64,000 bases of DNA from Gnetum montanum. Lineage: Eukaryota; Streptophyta; Gnetopsida; Gnetales; Gnetaceae. The translations under genes were made by a program, and so were the position numbers. Below the pieces are notes generated by a model. The model saw only the letters and a program-made list of their open reading frames with translations, was not told the origin of the DNA and made no database searches. The stretch lies in the NCBI GenBank assembly GCA_015680685.1, contig MNCI01027230.1:696536-760535 (forward strand). The letters are read 5' to 3'. Below are positions 45,756-57,115 of the stretch, piece after piece. Position 1 is the stretch's first letter, and each line of letters opens with the position of its first letter.

Positions 45756-46644
45756 TGATGAGATGTGATTCGCATCGTCCGTCGCGATGTCGCGTACGCG
45801 ATATCACAGTCCGTCGCCAAATCTATATATAAGATAAGGCACTCCCCTTATTCTCCATCCTAGGATTAAAGTAGGGAATCTCTGGTAGTTTGATCACTCC
45901 AGAGATAGAATATTTTCCATGTGCCCGTAGTAGGAGTCCCCAAGTGAACGAATCTTTATTCGAGCAGCTTTGTACCTGAACGCAAGTTGTGTATGGCAAT
46001 AAAGACGAGCTTTATGGATAAACCTTGTAGTACATGTAATAGGATTTATTACTTGTTATTTATTACCTAGATTAGCGCGGCATGAGTACAACTTGATTAC
46101 GAGCATTGACGAATGTGTATGGCTAATCAAGGAATCGGCTGCTCATCACGATTAGTCTCTCTCACCCTCAACTTCTAGAATGCGGGATGAGTACGACTTG
46201 ATTATGAGCAGCTACGGATGTGTACTGCTAGTCAAGGAATCGGCTGCTCATCATGTTTAGGCTAGTTAAGTGCCTCAGTATGACCACTTTGAGCACGTGC
46301 ATTACGTGTAGTGATCCCAGTAACGATTAGCGTTTGGTAGCCACAGTTGCATAGTTCAGGGTGTGTACGGTAAGTGGGAACGTATGTTGACGCTAGTTAA
46401 TTTAGACTTAGTCCTTAATTAGAGTTAGTTAGCTTTCTCAACCCTTCACCTTGATAGCATAGGATAAAAACATAAAAGACTATAAAAATCATATACCTCG
46501 GACTTACTTAACCATACACCATGACAACTACAAGTAAGTTTGGGAAGACAACGAATGATTAACCCCAAGTGTTCCATGGGGTGTGTAGGCATTTAGTTTG
46601 CGGAGTTCGACTGGATCGAATGTGCTACGCTTGTTTCATATATG
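45756..46644 (+). mobile_element. LTR (plus), left arm of inverted LTR pair
   Basis: It starts TGATGAGATG with U3 palindromes (CGCGATGTCGCGTACGCGAT), a TATA box (TCTATATATAAG, 45822), ATTTTCCATGTGCCCGTAG and AATAAAGACGAGC. It is cut after TTTCATATATGG (46633-46644), lacking the usual GTGTAGGGGTACC...CTCATCA end. No polypurine tract precedes it, so it is not shown to be a 3' LTR. Confidence 0.8.
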
Positions 46645-47569
46645 GTGAGGTACCCCTACACTCAACCATATGAAATGAGCATAGCACGCACGATCCAGTC
46701 GAACTCCGCAAACTAAATGCCTACACGCCCCATAGAATACTTGGGGTTAATCATAGTTTTCACGATGTATCGTTAAGTAAGTCCGAGGTATATGATTTTT
46801 ATAGTCTTTTATGTTTTTCTCCTATGCTATCAAGGTGAAGGGTTGAGAAAGCTAACTAACTCTAACTAAGGACTAAGTCTAATTAACTAGCATCAGCATC
46901 CGTTCCCACTTACCGTACACACCTTGAACTATGCAACTATGGCTACCAAAAACTAATCATTATTGGGATCACCACACGTAACGCACATGCTCGAAGTGGT
47001 TGTACTGAGGCACTTAACTAGCCTAAACGTGATGAACAACCGATTCCTTGACTAGCCGTACACATCCGTAGATGCTTGTAATCAAGTTGTACTCATCCTG
47101 CATTCTAGGAGTTGAGGGTGAGAGAGACTAATCACGATGAGCAGCCGATTCCTTGATTAGGCGTACACATTCGTCAATGCTCGTAATCAAGTCATACTCA
47201 TGCCGTGCTAATGCAACTAATAAATAATAGGTAATAAATAACAAGTAATAAATCCTATTCCACAAAGCTCCTCTTTATTGCCGTACACAACTTACGTTCA
47301 GGTACAAAGCTGCTTGAATAAAGATTCGTTCAGTTGGGGACTCCTACTGCAGGCACATGGAAAATATTCTATCTTTGGAGTGATCAAACTACTAGAGTTT
47401 CCCTACTTTAAGCCTAGGATGAAAAATAAGGGGAGTGCCACCTCTTATTTATAGATTTGACGGTGGACCGCGATATCGCGTACGCGACATCGCAGGGGAC
47501 AACGCGATATCGTGTACACGATATCGTAGGGGATGCGATATCACGGCTCATGTGAATTACGTCTCATCA
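46645..47569 (-). mobile_element. 3' LTR of GAG-PR element E (minus), right arm of pair
   Basis: On minus it starts TGATGAGACG at 47569 after a polypurine tract (47572-47582). It has two GATATCG-type palindromes, a TATA box (TCTATAAATAAG), and ends GTGTAGGGGTACCTCA at 46645. It is about 90% similar by eye to the opposite-strand LTR at 45756-46644, with only some 25 unpaired bases between them, so 45756-47569 is a 1.8-kb near-palindrome. Confidence 0.85.
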
Positions 47570-49220
47570 TACCCCCATGACTGAATGAAAACTCATCCTT
47601 GAGTTCCTTACAATAATATCGGGAAGGTATGGAATTATTGAGGGGAATGGAACTAATGGGATGACATGTGAACAGATCATCATTACAAGACTTAACAACA
47701 CTGGTGTTCATGACAACAAGGGTGAACACCTTATTACAATGACTTCAGGCCTTTGTTGGCAGCTGAGAAAGAGACAGAGAAAGAAGTGTTGTTGCTGCCA
47801 ATGCCAAGATTGCATCTTCATTTTCCATCCATAAGCGCACCATCTATCTTGCTCCTTGCATAGTTGCTTCAGTGTTGCTCCATTCCAAGTGTTTACTCAA
47901 GATCCAATCCGTTGTTGTATGCTCGTCATTTGCACACACAACACAATCATATATTAGCAAGGGTAAATGAATCATCATGTAATTAATACCTTGCTTCAGT
48001 GTAGGTCCATTGGCTAGGTTGTGGTATGGCTGATATGGATCAGGAGATATATTACTGATGACTACCGAAGGTGTAGGGGTTAGGAAGAAAATAAAAAATT
48101 TCGGGGCTAGGAGAAAATCAAAAAAAGTGGGCCCCGTACCCCCATGACTAATCACAAACCTCCGGTAGCATTATAATGGAGAAAGAACAGGAGTAAGAAA
48201 GATAGATAAAAAGGGACAACGATAACATCAATAAAGTGGATGTCAAGATGAAAATGAACAAAAGAAATTGGATTGCAAAAATGTTAGGGAAAAGAATTTA
48301 ACTAATGCTCCAAATAGGAATGTCAGTGGGTCCTCCCCAAAGCAGGCTCATGCCCTTAATGCCCTGACAAACCCACATTCAAAGAGTCCGTAGGCTCTAG
48401 GAATGTCATTCAGAACAAGAGTTAAATGTTTAACCACAAGTGTTTACCAAAAAGAAAACAATGCGTCAACCAAAATATATACACTAATGATACAAATGGC
48501 AATGAGGGGAATAATGGAGAGAAAGATGAAGAGAAGAAGATGGAATGGAATCCCAAGAACAAGGTGGTGTAGCATGATTAATGTGACTTAGCAAATCCCA
48601 TTCCAAGTCCAGCCTCAAACCAACCACATCCAATGACTTCGCATCAATGCATTCGGCTAAACTATCCACTCAGATAACAAGAATGCCTCCTCCAAGAGCC
48701 ACCACCATTCCGACGAAACAAAGGAGTGAATGGGAAGTGAGAAGGGCCTTAGTTAGAGGAAATACTTTTGGTTCCATAACCAGTGCTTGTAGCCCAAGCT
48801 TATTCGTGTGCTTTGAATTCTCACTTTTCTCTCTTTTGTGTTTTGTGTTTTTATGCGTGAGAACCACACCATGCAAAGACTTCTTATTTTTATTGACGCA
48901 GCTTCCGATAATTGGGTAACATCGAAACGACAAGAAAACTCAAGAAGAAAACATCCAAGCATAAGTTCCCTTGAAGTCACACCCTTTTCAATCCTTGAGT
49001 CCTTCCTTAGTTTGAGAAATGCCTAGTCACCCATTTGTTTAAGTTCTTATTAGAAGGAGACTGTACATTTCCAAGCCGAGAGAGACCATAGAAACTGGCG
49101 GATGAATGGATGAAGTGGTCTCATTGCCTGCCATATCAAAAGAACATGCCTTAGTATCAAAATTGTGACTTAAAGATAAAACCCAAACATTAGCAATCAA
49201 TATGAAAACAGTTCATACCA
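47570..49220 (-). other. 3' spacer of element E
   Basis: On minus it carries the family blocks: AGTCATGGGGG at 48149-48139 and 47582-47572, the CTTTGGGGAGGACCCACT counterpart (48343-48326), a GGAGGTTTG donor-like site (about 48165) and an acceptor-like GTGTGTGCAA before ATG at about 47942. The ATG frame has stops. Other ORFs here are shadows. No pol domains occur anywhere in the element. Confidence 0.65.
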
Positions 49221-50150
49221 TCATTCCAAACACTTGTTGGGTGACAAACTTATAGGGTGGATTACACACACACACAAAAAATGAAAAAAGTATAACGACG
49301 TTGTAAAACAAAAACTAGAAAAGTTAAAGAAAGTTGTAAAACAAAAATGTGTAAAACAAAAACGTGTAAAATAGAAATAAAAAAAGATCTGAGGGCCCCA
49401 TATGATCAGCATAGGTGGCCATCTCCCCCATGACTGAGTTGTAAAGGAGAGATCCAAAATAATGAGCGCTTGGGTTCTAATTGATGATCTTAGATTAAGG
49501 GGTGGAAGTTGACGATGCTCATATTCCAATGTATACATGCTTTCATTGTTGGCATGGGTTTCCTTAGTTTTTTCCATGCATATTTTTCTACTCCTTCTAG
49601 TAGTTGTCAACCACGGGGTGTCTACTACTGGTTGTGTGGTTGCTACATATAGGCATCTTTGTTTTAAAGTTTTGTGGGCACACCTATTACATGGAGGCAT
49701 TTCCTCCATGTCATCACCCGATGAATCATTGTATGTGATGCATGGAACTTTCCTCTTCTCGATCTTTCCACAAATGTTTATCTTAGAAATTTCCAAGAAA
49801 AGATTGCAGATCCTAAGACATGCGTCTAGTGTACTAAGCCATGCCCTTCCCATTATAATTGGGAAGTCCGCTTTGTTGTTGTTGACTTCAATCACCAGGA
49901 AATCAGCTGGGTAAGACCAACCACACATAGTGGTAATGATGTCCTCCACCAATCCCAAGGGAATGGTGATGGACTGATCTACCAGCTCTAGTTGAATGTT
50001 GCTCTTCTTAAGTTGGGGCAAGTTCCAGGCGTGATACATCTCTCGTGAAATTAAGTTGACTCTGGAACTTGAGTCAAGAAGAGCCCTATGTGGTGCATTT
50101 CTGGTGATTTGTAAATAGATAAAGGGACTCCTAGGATTAGTTAGTTTCTT
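49221..50150 (-). pseudogene. Retropepsin of element E
   Basis: Minus ORF 50039-49221 begins inside the protease: YHAWNLPQLKKSNIQLELV, QSITIPLGLVEDIIT, FPIIMGRAWLS and NICGKIEKRKVPCITYND. Upstream in frame the active site reads LLDSSSRVNLIS, with Gly of DSG/DTG replaced by Ser. After LPPLNLRSS the frame runs directly into non-coding spacer (codons for FCFTHFC-like repeats), so RT, RNase H and integrase are absent rather than frameshifted. Confidence 0.75.
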
Positions 50151-51279
50151 GGGAAGGTGGCCTACCTTAATCCAGTCGGTTATGGTATGAGTTAAGATAA
50201 CCGTATGCGTTAAGCTCTGATTTTAGACAAAAGGGTGCTCCAAAGTATTAGATGGTGGAGGAGTGTACATGGGCCTAATCGCTTGTTGTTGCGAGAGTTT
50301 GTTTGGGCTTTTTGTTCTCAAGTAGGGTCTTCTATTTTTATAGTTGTTAGAACCAACAGTAGGTTGAATATTTACAGCTCTCACAACGTGATGTTGCTGC
50401 GGTTGAGGAGGAAGTTCCCCTTGCATTGTTGGAGTAGGAGGTGTTACGGGAATTACTTGTGATGGAAGAGATGCGGATGGATTTGGAGGATGGTGTGGGT
50501 ATGGAGTGTCTCCTGAAGGAGAAGGAGTCCTTCTGAAGTACTCCCAAACTTGGTAGTGATGGTTGGGGGTTGTGTGAGAAATCGACTACTGCACATAATA
50601 TCCATAAGGGTCAGGTTGTTGATAAGGGTACTAATGTTTTGATGATGGCATCCCCCATGATTGTGGATATTGCCACTGCTGATGCCTGTCTAATGGGCTA
50701 TGGTTGAGTTCCACTTGGATAATACGTTAAGGGTTGGTGGAACTGCCTTGGGTTACCTTATGGATTAGGTAACCTTCGAGGTGTTTGCCGTTGGTTGAGT
50801 GTTGGATTAAGCACACACACCCCAGACTCCTAGATGTGAGATGATGGGGCAACGTCACTTAGGATGGTCATAGTGGCAGATCTCACATCCACCGTCATCA
50901 TCTGTGTCAGAGTCCACAGCCACATCGGAGTTCGTGATTTTCCCCTTACCCTTGTTATGTGCAGGGCTTAAATCTCTCCACTTTTTCTTACCTTTTTCAC
51001 TACTTTGTTCTACCTTAGACTCTTCTACAATTTTTAAGATAGTTTCAATTTTAGAGTCTAAGGAACTCCATACATCGTCTACCTTAGCCGCTATTTCTAT
51101 TGTGAGCTTTTGAAGTGGCAAGGTCTTTCTGTTCACCAACTCTTCAATTGGTGACTCATCCTCTTCATCACAAAATTTCCCTCCCTTCTTTCAAAGGGAG
51201 GGATCACGATTATATTCTTTTGCACTTTCCCTTTTGCATAGCTCACCTTCTTCTTTTGCTACTTGTTCCAACAAGCTAT
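50151..51279 (-). pseudogene. Gag C-terminal region of element E
   Basis: Minus reading from the N gap gives LLEQVAKEEGELCKRESAKE, then VNRKTLPLQKLTIEIAAKVD (51139-50855), a Lys-rich stretch, a zinc knuckle CEICHYDHPK*RC interrupted by one stop, and a Pro/Gln-rich linker (about 50800-50220) with YGVLQ-type repeats. It parallels 53380-54450 on plus closely. The N-terminal gag is in or beyond the gap. Confidence 0.75.
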
Positions 51280-52009
51280 NNNNNNNNNNNNNNNNNNNNN
51301 NNNNNNNNNNNNNNNNNNNNNNNNNNNNNNNNNNNNNNNNNNNNNNNNNNNNNNNNNNNNNNNNNNNNNNNNNNNNNNNNNNNNNNNNNNNNNNNNNNNN
51401 NNNNNNNNNNNNNNNNNNNNNNNNNNNNNNNNNNNNNNNNNNNNNNNNNNNNNNNNNNNNNNNNNNNNNNNNNNNNNNNNNNNNNNNNNNNNNNNNNNNN
51501 NNNNNNNNNNNNNNNNNNNNNNNNNNNNNNNNNNNNNNNNNNNNNNNNNNNNNNNNNNNNNNNNNNNNNNNNNNNNNNNNNNNNNNNNNNNNNNNNNNNN
51601 NNNNNNNNNNNNNNNNNNNNNNNNNNNNNNNNNNNNNNNNNNNNNNNNNNNNNNNNNNNNNNNNNNNNNNNNNNNNNNNNNNNNNNNNNNNNNNNNNNNN
51701 NNNNNNNNNNNNNNNNNNNNNNNNNNNNNNNNNNNNNNNNNNNNNNNNNNNNNNNNNNNNNNNNNNNNNNNNNNNNNNNNNNNNNNNNNNNNNNNNNNNN
51801 NNNNNNNNNNNNNNNNNNNNNNNNNNNNNNNNNNNNNNNNNNNNNNNNNNNNNNNNNNNNNNNNNNNNNNNNNNNNNNNNNNNNNNNNNNNNNNNNNNNN
51901 NNNNNNNNNNNNNNNNNNNNNNNNNNNNNNNNNNNNNNNNNNNNNNNNNNNNNNNNNNNNNNNNNNNNNNNNNNNNNNNNNNNNNNNNNNNNNNNNNNNN
52001 NNNNNNNNN
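51280..52009. other. 730-base N gap
   Basis: Assembly gap. It separates two oppositely oriented GAG-PR elements that diverge from it. ORFs spanning the Ns are meaningless. Confidence 0.99.
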
Positions 52010-52010
52010 A

Positions 52011-53801
52011 ATGTCTTCTTCTCATAAGAGCAACTCACCACCTAAGGACCATACACGAGACAGTTGGCAACATAAAAAACATAACCAAAATCATCCCGAT
52101 GAGTATATTCCTAATTTTACTTTTATTCTCCATCAAGACGAATAGCTGCGGTGGAGAGATTTGCAAGGTAACATTGTGTTACCCCCAGACCGATCAATCT
52201 CTCACATGCTTTTTCGTGCCTTGGCACAGATTGGCATGCAAGAACTATATGCTGAATACATTGCGAAAGATTTTGACATGAGGGATTATTATCCCATAGA
52301 TGCCCAACGTATGAGAGACTTAAGGCAAGAGAGTCAACATGCACTATTGAAGAGTAAGGTCTCACACATCCTTAATGAAATAGGAGATGAGGAACCCCTT
52401 ATCATGGGTTCTTTAACAAATGATGTTCCCCCTCCTAATGATGGTGAGGAGGTTGGGTATCAAAATCTATGATCAACGATACATATCCGTAGTTTTGATG
52501 CCCGTGAACACCAACTGTTCACAGAGGGAACAACCACTTATGCTAAGGACGGGCACTTAGATCGTCACCACAATCGAGACTGTAGTAGCTGAAGAGAAGG
52601 AAAGAAACATCATCATGGTTCCCCTTCTTCTTTCCCTTCTTTACATCACTCACCCTCTCCTTCCATATCTAGGCGCAACCACCATAAACATAAAGGTGAG
52701 GATAAAGGTAAGAAAAATGAGAGACCTCGACGAGAAAGTTGAGAGAGAGGACAAGGGTAAGGATGTAGGGAGAGTAGGGAACAACGCAGACATCACAGGC
52801 ATCATGAAAGAGATGATCATGACGAGCCCCTACTCGCGACTCGAAGTATGCTTAACATAACAGAGGTAGTTAGGATTCCCACAAGGCATTTAAAAGATAG
52901 TTAGATCAAACGATTAGACATGAACAACATCCTAGGATTTGAAGGGGGATACAATGCTGATCCGAAAAATCATTTACAGGAATTCCACGATGCCTTTGCC
53001 TTGTAGAAGATATAAAATGAGTGGCAAAAACTTAAGTTGTTCCCAAGGATACTCACCAAAGAAGCAGAGAGTTGGTATCGGTCCTTGGAATCGAAAATCG
53101 TCAAGAGGTGGAGTACGATGCTAGAACTATTCAAAGAAAAGTATCAAACGCACTCCAATTTGCGTAAGCAGATCCAAAGCTGAAAACAAGGTACATATGA
53201 ACCCTTGGATGCTACCATGGTCTGCTACTACACATTGTTACATCATTACTCGGGCCATGGGTACGCTCAGCGAGATCAACTTCACCACATCGTGGTTGGG
53301 CTAAGGCATGAAACTAGAAGAACTTTTGGAACTTATGCCCAAGGAAAACTCTCACAACTTAGAGCCCATGAAGTACATAGCTTGTTGGAACAAGTAGCAA
53401 AAGAAGAAGATGAGCTACACAAAAGGGAAAGTGCAGAAGAATACAACCGTGATCCCTCCCTTCGAAAGAAGGAAGTGAAATTTTGTGATGAAGAGGATGA
53501 GTCACCAATCGAAGAGTTAGTGAATAGAAAGATCTTGCCACTTCAAAAGCTCATAACAGAAATAGCAGCTAAGGTAGATGATGTATGGAGTTCCTTAGAC
53601 TCTAAAATTAAAACTGTCTTAAAAATTGTAGAAGATTCTAAGGTAGAACAAAGTAGTAAAAAAGGTAAGAAAAAGTGGAGAGATTTAAGCCCTGCACATA
53701 ACAAGGGTAAGGGAAAAATCACTAACTCCGATGTGGTTGTGGACTCTGACACAGATGATGACGGTGGATGTGAGATCTACCACTATGACCATCCTAAGTG
53801 A
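52011..53801 (+). pseudogene. Gag of GAG-PR element F
   Basis: ATG 52011 opens MSSSHKSNSPPKDHTRDSW, with an in-frame stop at 52143 (HQDE*) and continuation LRWRDLQGNIVLPPDRS, RALAQIGMQELYAEYIAKDF and HALLKSKVSHIL. After frame changes the core capsid-like segment reads NNILGFEGGYNADP, WQKLKLFPRIL and ESWYRSLES (52920-53100). ORF 53205-53801 follows (VCYYTLLHHYSGHG, LRAHEVHSLLEQVAKEEDEL, NRKILPLQKLITEIAAKVDD). The zinc knuckle reads CEIYHYDHPK*CC, the second Cys lost and one stop. Best-preserved gag in the window. Confidence 0.8.
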
Positions 53802-54480
53802 TGTTGCCCCATCATCTCACATCTACAGGAGTCTAGGGTGTGTGTGCTTAATCCAAGACTCAACCAACGGCAAATACCTTGAAGGTTACCTAATCCACAA
53901 GGTAACCCAAGGCAGTTCCATCAACCCTTAATGTATTATCCAAGTGGAACTCCACCACAGCCCATCAGACAGGCATCAGTAGTGGCAATATCCACAATCA
54001 TGGGGGATGCCATCGTCGAAACATCAGTACCCTTATCAACAACCTGATCCTTATGGACATTATGTGCAGCAGTCGATTTCTCCAAGTGACTCTATGAGTC
54101 ACACAACCCCCAACCGTCACTACCAAGTTCGGGAGTACTTCAGAAGAACTCCTTCTTCTTCAGGAGACACTCCATACCCACATCATCCTCCAAATCCATC
54201 CGCACCTCTTCCACCACAAGTAGTTCCTGTAACACCTCCTACTCCAACAATGCAAGGCGAACTTCCTCCTCAATTGCAGCAACATCACGCTGCGAGAGTT
54301 GTAAATATCCAACCTGCTGCTGGTTCTGACAACTATAAAAAGAGAAGAGCCTACTTGAGAACAAAAAGCCCAGACAAACTCTTGAAACAACAAGTGATTG
54401 GGCTCATGTACACTCCTCCACCATCTAACACTTCAGAGCACCCTTCTGTCTAAAATCAGAGCTTAACGCATACGGTTGTG
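53802..54480 (+). pseudogene. Pro/Gln-rich linker of element F
   Basis: ORF 54007-54453 reads PSSKHQYPYQQPDPYGHYVQ, then HHPPNPSAPLPPQVVPVTPP and RRAYLRTKSPDK. It joins gag and protease, and the same linker is seen in elements A and E. Low-complexity, tyrosine/proline-rich; no enzymatic feature. Confidence 0.6.
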
Positions 54481-55200
54481 TTAACGCATACCGTAATCGA
54501 CAAGATTAAGGTAGGCCACCTTCCTAGGAAACTAACTGACCTTGGGAGTCCCTTAATCTATTTACAAATCACCAGAAATGCACCACATAGGGCCCTTCTT
54601 GACTCAGGTTCTAGAGTCAACTTAATTTCATGAGAGATGTATCACGCCTGGAACCTGCCCCAACTTAAGAAGAGCAACATTCAACTAGAGCTGGTAGACC
54701 AGTCCATCACCATTCCCTTGGGATTGGTGGAGGACATCATTACCACTGTGTGTGGTTGGTCTTACCCAGCTGATTTTTTGGTGATTGAAGTTAACAACAA
54801 CGAAGGGGACTTCCCAGTTATAATGGGAAGGACATGGCTTAGTACAGTAGATGCATGCCTTAGGATCCGCAATGTTTCCTTAGAAATTTCTAAGATAAAC
54901 ATTTGTGGAAAGATTGAGAAGAGGAAAGTTCCATGCATCACATACAATGATTCATCGGGTGATGACATGGAGGAAATGCCTCCATGCAATAGGTGTGCCC
55001 ACGAAACTTTGAAACAAAGATTCCTGTACGTAGCAACCACACAACCAGTTGATAGCTACTAGAAGGAGCAAAAAAATATGCATGGAACAAACTGAGGAAA
55101 CCCCTTAATCTAAGAAAAATATGCATGGAACAAACTGAGGAATATGAGCGTCGCCAACTTCCACCCCTTAATCTAAGATCATCAATTGGGAGAAGTTGGG
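54481..55200 (+). pseudogene. Retropepsin of element F
   Basis: Reads LTDLGSPLIYLQITRN, then LLDSGSRVNLIS with an intact DSG active site, a single TGA stop, and YHAWNLPQLKKSNIQLELV to NICGKIEKRKVPCITYND. Downstream, the block ICMEQTEE/LPPLNLR occurs twice partially (55070-55190, a local duplication with repeated AAAAATATGCATGGAACAAA). The frame then meets the LTR with no spacer and no pol. Only the stop before EMYHAW and the terminal decay separate it from an intact domain. Confidence 0.75.
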
Positions 55201-55212
55201 CACTTCATAGAA

Positions 55213-56131
55213 GATGAGCGGGGGATGCGATATCGCATCATCCCCCAAGATGTCGCATACGCGATATCGCGGTTCATCACCAAATCTATAAATAAGAGGC
55301 GGCACTCCCCTTATTTCCCATCCTAGGCTTAAATAAGGGAAACTCTGGTAGTTTGATCACTCCAGAGATAGAATATTTTCCATGTGCCCGCAGTAGCAGT
55401 CCCCAAGTGAACGGATCTTTTTCAAGAAGCTTTGTACCTAAATGCAAGTTGTGTATAGCAATAAAGACGAGCTTTGTAAATAAACCTTGTAATGCATGAA
55501 ATAGGATTTATTACTTGTTATTTATTACCTGCATTAGCGCGGCATGAGTACGACTTGATTACGAGCATTGACGAATGTGTACAGCTAATCAAGAAATCGG
55601 CTGCTCATTGTGATTAGTCTCTCTCACCCTCAACTCCTAGAATGCGAAATGAGTACGACTTGATTATGAGCATCTACAGATGTGTACGGCTAGTCAAGGA
55701 ATCAGTTTCTCATTACATTTAGGCTAGTTAAGTGCCTCAGTACGACCACTTCGAGCATGTGCGTTACGTGTGGTGATCCTAGTAACGATTAGCATTTGGT
55801 AGCCACAGTTGCATAGTTTAGGGTGTGTACGGTAAGTGGGAATGGATGCTGACGCTAGTTAATTTAAACTTAGTCCTTAGTTAGAGTTAGTTAGTTCCTC
55901 AACCCTTCACCTCAATAGCATAGGAGAAAAACTAGAAAAAACTATAAAAATTATATACCTCGAACTTAACCATACACCGTGACAACTATAAGTAAGTCTG
56001 GGAAGACAACGAATGATTAACCCCAAGTGTTCCATGGGGCTTGTAGGCATTTAGTCTATGAAGTTTGACCGAATTGCACGTGCTACGCTCGTTTTGTATG
56101 CTTGAGTGTAGGGGTACCTCACCACTCATCA
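55213..56131 (+). mobile_element. 3' LTR of element F (919 bp)
   Basis: It begins GATGAGCGGGGG (first bases eroded, polypurine tract lost) and ends CTCATCA (56125-56131). Contains CGCATACGCGATATCGCGG, a TATA box (TCTATAAATAAGAG, about 55287), TTTTCCATGTGCCCGCAGTA, AATAAAGACGAGC and TGAGTGTAGGGGTACCTC. Closely related to LTRs at 45756 and 46645. Confidence 0.85.
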
Positions 56132-56205
56132 AATTGGGAAGACAACAAATGACCTTAGGGAATGCTTTGTGATTCATATGGTTGGATGTAGGGGTACCGC
56201 ACTAC
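56132..56205 (+). mobile_element. LTR terminal fragment
   Basis: GGGAAGACAACAAATGACC followed by TTCATATGGTTGGATGTAGG and GGTACCGCACTACTCATTGA is a second copy of the last 70 bases of the LTR, just after LTR F. It abuts the PP2C exon remnant. Confidence 0.65.
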
Positions 56206-56210
56206 TCATT

Positions 56211-56572
56211 GACATTCATTAGTAATTAAAGTTCACTACTTTTTATGTGTGTTTAGGTTAGCAATCAAGAGGTTGTGGATATTACAAGGATTAAGGGTGC
56301 TCCTATTATTGGTACTCCTCATTCAAAAAGAAAAAAAAGAACATAAGCGAAGGTATAAGGCCTACATGCTAATCTCAACCCCATTACGATAATCATCATG
56401 TTTAAGATAAAATCTAGACTCCATGGTTCATGATAATCATCATGTTTAAGAGGCACCATGGTAGCATGCAAAGAACTTGTAGAGCTAATTAGTGCACAAG
56501 GTAGTCAAGATGATATCACTATCATGATTGTTGATCTCAAGTACTTTTGCACACTAAAAGGATGTGGTTCAT
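56211..56572 (+). pseudogene. PP2C last-exon remnant
   Basis: Matches the final exon and preceding intron end of the two PP2C genes: TTTATGTGTGTTTAG acceptor, then VSNQEVVDI-like codons, [30 protein letters not shown] and [17 protein letters not shown]. It lacks about 50 bases in the middle, carries stops and ends where the coding homology stops (56572). Because intron sequence is included it came from genomic DNA, not a retrocopy. It is more diverged than the two full copies are from each other. Confidence 0.85.
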
Positions 56573-57115
56573 TACTAGAAAAGATATGAGTGGTAGCATA
56601 GGGGATCACCACATGTCCATCACTTTTTTTTATATTAAGGGAGCTTCAAACATAGATGACATTGATTGGAATGATGTCATAGTAGTTAGAAAGATGAAAG
56701 ATTTTTTTGATGCAATATCCAATGATGTAATTTTTTTAAAATTTTAGATCTATTATTTAATAACTCTTAAATTTTTTCAATGTGTTGTAGTAATTTAAAA
56801 CATTCAATTATTTTCTTTAATTATATGATTTGTAGATGCAACATGTTAATAACTCTAAGCATCCATGCTAGATTGAATATCATCATGGATCTTTTAAATT
56901 TTATTCAACATCATACATAATGTAAAAGAGGAGCCTATTCAAGAAGAATTAGTTTTTTTCTAAATAAATTAGTTATTATTTCGATCATGATCATATTCCA
57001 TATTGAAAGAAAGTATAATATTTCATGGACATTGTAAACTTAATCAAAACTCTTTTGAGATCCACAAAAGAATAATCATGTAACATATAAATTACATTAA
57101 AATGATATGAGATTA
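56573..57115 (+). pseudogene. Possible Helitron N-terminal remnant
   Basis: ORF 56547-56747 contains DDIDWNDVIVVRKMKDFFDA, loosely like the D-x-x-W-x-D segment of Helitron N-terminal domains. Later reading is broken by stops and AT-rich. Its placement directly before the clear Helitron block supports the guess; by itself it would not be assigned. Confidence 0.3.

Noticed and set aside
51115-52281. Long ORFs (up to 388 codons) across the N gap
   Set aside because: They exist only because N codons are counted as open; no real residues support them. The same holds for ORFs over 12700-12825.
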